From Profundicola sp048268105 (GTDB lineage: Bacteria > Bacteroidota > Bacteroidia > Flavobacteriales > Weeksellaceae), in NCBI GenBank assembly GCA_048268105.1, contig JBLWWH010000005.1, positions 1-64,000 of the forward strand: a stretch of 64,000 nt of DNA. The letters are read 5' to 3'. The stretch's first letter is position 1; every line of letters starts with the position of its first letter. Positions 59,686-64,000 of this stretch are shown piece by piece. The translations under genes and the position numbers were made by a program. Below the pieces are notes generated by a model. It saw nothing but the letters and a program-made list of their open reading frames with translations, was not told the DNA's origin and did not search any database.

Positions 59686-60948
59686 CTATTTTAAGATAAG
59701 CTTTTTGTTTACTTTCATGTTATCATTAGAAATAACCACAAAATAAACACCTTTTACCAATCCTTCTACAGATATAGCTTCGCCGTTGAATTGAGTTGTT
59801 TTAATTAAGCTTCCTAGCGTATTATAAATCTCAACATTAGCCCTGTCAACTCCTTTTATATAGAATCTGTCAGATACGGGATTTGGATATACCTGAACTT
59901 TGTTAATTGCCACAACAAGGTCAGACGTATTTAATCCTTCTACACTATTATCGTAAAAGCCATTCGAACCAATTCCAGCATTAAAAGTAGCTATCAAACT
60001 TCCTGTCTCCTTGTTGTAAGCTCTAATGATAGAAGCTTGCGTAAATCCATTAGAATCTGAGGTTAAAATATAATTTTCTACTACTCCAAATCCGTAAAGT
60101 GTATTCCAAGAATTATCTGGCACAGAAGTTACTAAATTTGGTTCACTCATTAAATTGTCTTCTACACTAAAAACATCTGTATTATTTCCAATGAAATATA
60201 TTTTCCCTTCTGCATAAGTTATCTTTCCAGCGCCTGTAATATCTTCTGCTGAAAGAGTTGCTGCTGTAGATAAATCCGTTGCATCAATTTTATTGATAAA
60301 GGTTCCATTAGCAGATGAGGATATTGTATATAGGTAATTTCCGTGGGCAATGATCCCATTAATTCCTTCCTCTACTTCTATAATAGAGTTTAGCGTATTG
60401 TTTGTCGCGTCAATCGCAGCAACAGAATTTCCACTACCCCAATTTCCTTTTTGAATAAATACATAATTTCCAGCAATCTCTACATTATTAATATTTCCTA
60501 GCTCCTCAACCTTTGTGATATAGCTATTATCCTCAAGATTGTAAATACTTACATATCCTCCCTGTGAGTTTGAAACAAAAATTTTGTTGTTAGCCACACC
60601 AATATATCTAGGTAGACTAATTTCTTCTGTAATCACACCAATTTTTTCAAAACTAGCTCTATCCACAATAACAATCTTATTAGAATTGTTCAATACTAGA
60701 TAAGCTTTATCTTCATGAATTCTTAGATGTTGTAAAACATCACCTAATGGTTCATTGTTCACAGCTTGATAAATATTATTAGTAATCGCATTGGTGTCTT
60801 GATCAATATAAGAGACATCAGCGTTAGGAGACCCGAAATTACCTTCATTCGAAATTAAAACACCGTTGTCGTATTGGGCATTTAATAACTGACCTACTAA
60901 AAGTAATCCCAAAAAATTAATTTTGATTAAATTGTACATGTTTTTCAT
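59686..60948 (-). CDS. BtuG-like DUF5074 beta-propeller with type A T9SS sorting domain
   Basis: 420 residues. Signal peptide I type (LVGQLLNAQ, cut near residue 25) with no lipobox cysteine. Residues ~28-340 have the DUF5074/YncE propeller pattern seen in BtuG: ISNEGNFGSPNADVSYID, LGDVLQHLRIHEDKAYLVLNNS, KIVIVDRASFEKIG, LPRYIGVANNKIFVSN. The last ~72 residues are a type A CTD (VYPNPVSDRFYI, GVYFVVISN, KKLILK). In Bacteroides, BtuG is a surface lipoprotein that captures vitamin B12 for BtuB. Here it follows a BtuB-like gene after 9 bases, under a cobalamin riboswitch, which supports a B12 role; the cargo route differs. Confidence 0.85.
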   Translation of the reverse strand: MKNMYNLIKINFLGLLLVGQLLNAQYDNGVLISNEGNFGSPNADVSYIDQDTNAITNNIYQAVNNEPLGDVLQHLRIHEDKAYLVLNNSNKIVIVDRASFEKIGVITEEISLPRYIGVANNKIFVSNSQGGYVSIYNLEDNSYITKVEELGNINNVEIAGNYVFIQKGNWGSGNSVAAIDATNNTLNSIIEVEEGINGIIAHGNYLYTISSSANGTFINKIDATDLSTAATLSAEDITGAGKITYAEGKIYFIGNNTDVFSVEDNLMSEPNLVTSVPDNSWNTLYGFGVVENYILTSDSNGFTQASIIRAYNKETGSLIATFNAGIGSNGFYDNSVEGLNTSDLVVAINKVQVYPNPVSDRFYIKGVDRANVEIYNTLGSLIKTTQFNGEAISVEGLVKGVYFVVISNDNMKVNKKLILK

Positions 60949-60957
60949 ATTTATATT

Positions 60958-62790
60958 TTATAGATTTATTTTTAATTGAAGACCGTAATTACGCATCGGC
61001 ATAGGTCTATATAAAAGGGGTTGATAATAATAATTGAATAGATTGTTCACTTTAAAACCAAGATTAATTCTATAACTACTACCAAATTCATAGTTTATAC
61101 CTGCATTCCAAACTTGATGCTTATCTATTTTAAATAAATCAGACTCATCTGTAGTAGAGAAAACATCCCCAACATACATGCCTTGCAGAAACCAAGAAAA
61201 ATCTTTGTAAGCATGAGTTAAAGCTACATTTGCTTTATGATAAGGAACAAAACTCAATTGTTTTTCAGTGGCTTTATTTCTAGAAATAGTATAAGAATAG
61301 TTTCCGTTCAACTGAAAATGATGATTAGCGATTGATTTTTGAATATGGCTAAACACTTCAACTCCTTTAGAAATGACTTCATCCGTATTCATAGGTGACC
61401 ATATATATCCAGACATCGGCAACCAACGAATCATATCTCTGATTTCGTTATAATAAACATTAACACCAAGCGTATTTTTTTTCCACTTTAAATTTTGACC
61501 CAACTCAAATTGAAGACTATTTTCTGCTTTTAAATCTAAATTCCCACCTGGCTCCCAATACAAATCATTAAAACTAGGTACTCTATAATTTTTAGAAATA
61601 TTAAACTTAGCTTCATAAAAATTAATGGGACTATAATTTAAACCAAAAGAATACAATAAGGGACTATCATAGTCTTCTGTAAACTCAGATCTAATTCCAG
61701 CTTCATAATAAAGTTTATTCCATAATTGATGTGACATCAATAGAGCTAGATTCAAAGTATTTCTTTGTGGATTCACTATTCCATTCCCATCCCCCTTGGC
61801 TCTATCTATGGTATACTCGGCCAGAAATGATGTATTTAACTGCTTATTAATTTTAAAGGATCCATCATATTTTCCAATAATCGAATTCAATTTACCATGA
61901 GAAACATAATCATAGTCTAATCTGTCATAATATTTGAAATCCTCATTTAGGTAAGCTAGTTTAAAATTAGAATTTAATCGATTCCAACGATTCTCCCAAG
62001 TCAATAAACCTCTGAAATTTTGATTTTCATATTTAGTTTTCGTTGCATGTTCTTCGACAATAGCAAAATGTCTCTCATCTTGATATGCCTGTAGAAACAA
62101 GGAAAATTGGTTTTTCGCATCTAACTTATAACCCAAGCTTCCATCGAATGTATTATTCCAATATTGTCCATTACGATTGATATAATTCTTTGACTCAATC
62201 TCGAAATCATTGTCTGAAGAATTTCTTGCATACGAAAGATTATAACTTATTTTATCATTTGAATTAGAAAACTTTCCAGCCAATCCCAATGTATTAAAAC
62301 TAGCATATTTTGCTAAAATATCGACTCCTAAACCTTTTCTGAATTCTAAATTATTATTTAAATGCACACTTCCGCCAATCGCTCCAGAACCATAAATCAC
62401 ACTTCCTCCACCTGGTTTAATAGCGATTTCATCATAGTTAATTCCTGTTCCTGAATTAAAATCAGATTGTCCTAAGAACCTTGAATTAATACTGATCCCA
62501 TTCCACAAAACAGAGGTTTGCTGTGCTGTAGTCCCTCTAAAACTCGGTGACGAAACCATGCCTAAACCATTCTCCTTAAAATAAATAGGAGAGTTAAATT
62601 TTAATAAATCTGTTAGGGTATTTGAATTTTTTGTTATTACAGAATCATTCAAAACTAGGACTTGCTGAGTTTTGGATTGATTTTTAAGACGTGGATCCGA
62701 TACAATCACATCACTTAATTGAATTGTATCCATTTGTGCCTCAACGAGTGAAGTCAATAAAGCAAAAGCCAAGAAATAATATAATCTCAT
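60958..62790 (-). CDS. BtuB-like TonB-dependent receptor for cobalamin
   Basis: 610 residues. Signal peptide to VEAQ (19), a TonB-box-like DTIQLSDVIV at 21-30, plug domain ~35-150 (SFRGTTAQQTSVLWNGISI, GGGSVIYGSGAIGGSVHL) and a barrel ending YGLQLKINL. Length matches BtuB (~600). The substrate call rests on the cobalamin riboswitch 42 bases upstream and on the BtuG-like partner downstream; sequence alone would only say TonB receptor. Uptake of B12 or other corrinoids through the outer membrane is inferred. BtuC/D/F are not in the window. Confidence 0.88.
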   Translation of the reverse strand: MRLYYFLAFALLTSLVEAQMDTIQLSDVIVSDPRLKNQSKTQQVLVLNDSVITKNSNTLTDLLKFNSPIYFKENGLGMVSSPSFRGTTAQQTSVLWNGISINSRFLGQSDFNSGTGINYDEIAIKPGGGSVIYGSGAIGGSVHLNNNLEFRKGLGVDILAKYASFNTLGLAGKFSNSNDKISYNLSYARNSSDNDFEIESKNYINRNGQYWNNTFDGSLGYKLDAKNQFSLFLQAYQDERHFAIVEEHATKTKYENQNFRGLLTWENRWNRLNSNFKLAYLNEDFKYYDRLDYDYVSHGKLNSIIGKYDGSFKINKQLNTSFLAEYTIDRAKGDGNGIVNPQRNTLNLALLMSHQLWNKLYYEAGIRSEFTEDYDSPLLYSFGLNYSPINFYEAKFNISKNYRVPSFNDLYWEPGGNLDLKAENSLQFELGQNLKWKKNTLGVNVYYNEIRDMIRWLPMSGYIWSPMNTDEVISKGVEVFSHIQKSIANHHFQLNGNYSYTISRNKATEKQLSFVPYHKANVALTHAYKDFSWFLQGMYVGDVFSTTDESDLFKIDKHQVWNAGINYEFGSSYRINLGFKVNNLFNYYYQPLLYRPMPMRNYGLQLKINL

Positions 62791-62832
62791 ATCAGTTTAC
62801 CTTTTTTCCCGAAGGTTATTTATATTTAATTT

Positions 62833-62995
62833 GGCAGGTCTCCTGGCTTGTTTCTGATAGATGGGCCTTCCCAAACTTTTGAGCTGTTCAGTGGCTTGAA
62901 TAATCTATCTTCTTAAAACATACAGTTGCGGGTACAGCAGCGGAATTTAACCGCTTTCCCTTTTCATTCCGACTTTAAATCGGAACACCATTCGG
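62833..62995 (-). promoter_or_regulatory. Cobalamin riboswitch
   Basis: On the minus strand the conserved blocks of the AdoCbl/Cbl riboswitch appear in order: GGTGTTCCGA with a GGAA-containing P3, AAAGGGAAAGCGGTT, the near-invariant CCGCTGCTGTACCCGCAACTG (around 62923-62943), CAAGCCACTGAAC and the distal AAACAAGCCAGGAGACCTGCC end (62833-62853), which can form the kissing loop and P1 side. It lies 42 bases before the btuB-like start; in Gram-negative bacteria such elements usually block translation when B12 is plentiful. Confidence 0.95.
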
Positions 62996-63004
62996 CAGCA
63001 AAAT

Positions 63005-63012
63005 TAAAGATA
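63005..63012 (-). promoter_or_regulatory. Probable -7 element for the B12 operon
   Basis: Minus strand TATCTTTA, close to TAnnTTTG, directly before the riboswitch, where the transcript should start. The ~200 bases from here to the next gene show nothing else. Confidence 0.4.
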
Positions 63013-63219
63013 TTAATCTAATTTTTACTCATTAAAATATAAAAATTAGATCAAGGATGAGAAGCCTAAAGCTTTGAACAATTGAATGAGCAGATTATGG
63101 TTGAATTTTCTTTCGTTTCCTAGAACGCTAAAGGATTTATTTTATTAATTTTAAAATAAGTTGTTAAACTGCCGTATTATTCAAAATATTTAATTAATTT
63201 TCTTTCTTAATTCTCATAT

Positions 63220-64000
63220 ATGCACAGTATTTTATGTATTTCTAGTTATTATAAAGGTGTTGATTTCATGATAAAATCTAAAGAGCTCGGCAATCATGTC
63301 ATTCTCGTCACCTCTGAGTCTCTTCGCAACGAGGATTGGCCATGGGATAGCATAGATGAGGTATTTTATATGGAAGAGATTCAACCCTTTAAATGGAATT
63401 TAGATCATTTAATTTTGGGAGTGGCGAACTATATGCGTTCTAGAAAAATAGATGCTGTGGTGGCGCTAGATGATTTTGATGTTGAAAAAGCTGCAAAAGT
63501 GCGCGAAAACTTTAGGATTCCTGGAATGGGACAAACGCGTTATCGTTATTTTAGAGATAAATTGGCCATGCGCGAAAAGGCAAAAGAGGAAAAAATTACA
63601 ATCCCTAAATTTATTGGTGTTTTTAATGATGAAACTGTAAATCAATTTGCCGATGAGGTTGCTCCGCCTTGGGTTCTAAAACCTAGAACAGAAGCATCTG
63701 CCACGGGAATCATTAAAATTAATTCAAAAGAGGAATTATGGAAATATCTACACGAAACAGATAATGAGCGACATAAATATCTATTAGAGCAATTTCGTCC
63801 TGGCGATATTTACCACGTCGATTCTCTGGTGTTCAATGGAAAAGTCCTTTTCTCTTGCGCATCTAAATACGTGAATCCACCCATGGCTGTATCTCAAGAG
63901 GGTGGAGTTTTTATGACCGCTTCTATGAATCCCAAACTCGAAGAAAGCAAAAACTTAATTGACTTTAATAATAATTTATTAATCAAATTTGGCTTAAAAC
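63220..64000 (+). CDS. ATP-grasp domain protein, truncated by the window end
   Basis: 260 codons are visible from the ATG at 63220; no stop is reached. The chain starts MHSILCISSYYKGVDF, has a preATP-grasp part (~1-100, with ALDDFDVEKAAKVRE), then RDKLAMREKAKEE, VLKPRTEASATGIIKI (glycine-poor P-loop-like lysine strand of ATP-grasp) and LLEQFRPGDIYHVDSLVFNGKV (the E-x-F-x-x-G-x-x-x-x-V-D block). These enzymes join a carboxylate to an amine through an acyl phosphate, as in carbamoyl-phosphate synthase-like or dapdiamide-type ligases. The substrate cannot be told. Upstream spacing from the riboswitch is about 210 bases on the other strand. Confidence 0.8.
   Translation, partial: MHSILCISSYYKGVDFMIKSKELGNHVILVTSESLRNEDWPWDSIDEVFYMEEIQPFKWNLDHLILGVANYMRSRKIDAVVALDDFDVEKAAKVRENFRIPGMGQTRYRYFRDKLAMREKAKEEKITIPKFIGVFNDETVNQFADEVAPPWVLKPRTEASATGIIKINSKEELWKYLHETDNERHKYLLEQFRPGDIYHVDSLVFNGKVLFSCASKYVNPPMAVSQEGGVFMTASMNPKLEESKNLIDFNNNLLIKFGLK

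Overview
The window is chromosomal DNA of a low-GC member of the Bacteroidota, most probably a marine or host-associated Flavobacteriales species (a Weeksellaceae-like lineage is a guess, not shown). The support is direct: type IX secretion C-terminal signals of both type A and type B, a PorP/SprF protein, TonB-dependent receptors, BshA of bacillithiol synthesis, a menaquinone pathway pair, many TAnnTTTG -7 elements of the Bacteroidetes sigma factor, and almost no Shine-Dalgarno sequences. The gene content is mostly housekeeping. I see no phage, insertion sequence, CRISPR array or rRNA; one tRNA-Gly is present.

Layout. 1-5.9 kb: tail of a cold-shock gene, an MgtC/DUF4010 membrane protein, an M24 aminopeptidase, a secreted MORN/TPR protein, a methyltransferase and a META-domain lipoprotein. 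6-10 kb: a minus-strand surface operon (a stand-alone T9SS C-terminal domain, a large type B adhesin with five regular repeats, PorP/SprF). 10.4-18.4 kb: monomeric isocitrate dehydrogenase, a GH3/beta-lactamase fusion, bshA, an alkyl-adenine glycosylase and an SDR. 18.4-22.5 kb: minus-strand operon serC-serA-menC-menE. 22.7-25.8 kb: divergent ferredoxin and LuxC-type acyl-CoA reductase, a tiny protein and a DHA2 MFS exporter. 25.9-33.8 kb: serine hydrolase, M1 aminopeptidase, tRNA-Gly, glyA, a small secreted protein behind a strong promoter and trxB. 34-37.5 kb: a Cys/His-rich exported protein followed by a TonB receptor with two tandem HMA metal-binding domains. 37.5-40 kb: lipoprotein, TPMT-like methyltransferase and a decayed T9SS cargo gene. 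40.2-43.4 kb: tyrosine catabolism operon hmgA-SIMPL-hpd. 43.5-51 kb: M20 amidohydrolase, alanine racemase, and the minus-strand set rel-fur-ostA. 51-55.2 kb: small barrel protein, TerC, DHFR, a rod-shaped RNA candidate, M49 peptidase. 55.3-59.6 kb: glgA-glgC-UPF0173 hydrolase, dgkA, crcB. 59.7-63 kb: a cobalamin riboswitch controlling a BtuB-like receptor and a BtuG-like beta-propeller. The window ends in an ATP-grasp gene.

The most interesting parts are (1) the riboswitch-controlled vitamin B12 unit, in which the BtuG-like capture protein carries a type IX secretion signal in place of the lipoprotein anchor known from Bacteroides; (2) the metal receptor with a recent in-frame duplication of its HMA module; (3) a gene that encodes little more than a T9SS sorting domain, at the head of an adhesin/PorP operon; and (4) a 107-nt rod-like RNA candidate that resembles 6S RNA in shape. 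All annotations rest on reading motifs by eye; no database search was possible.
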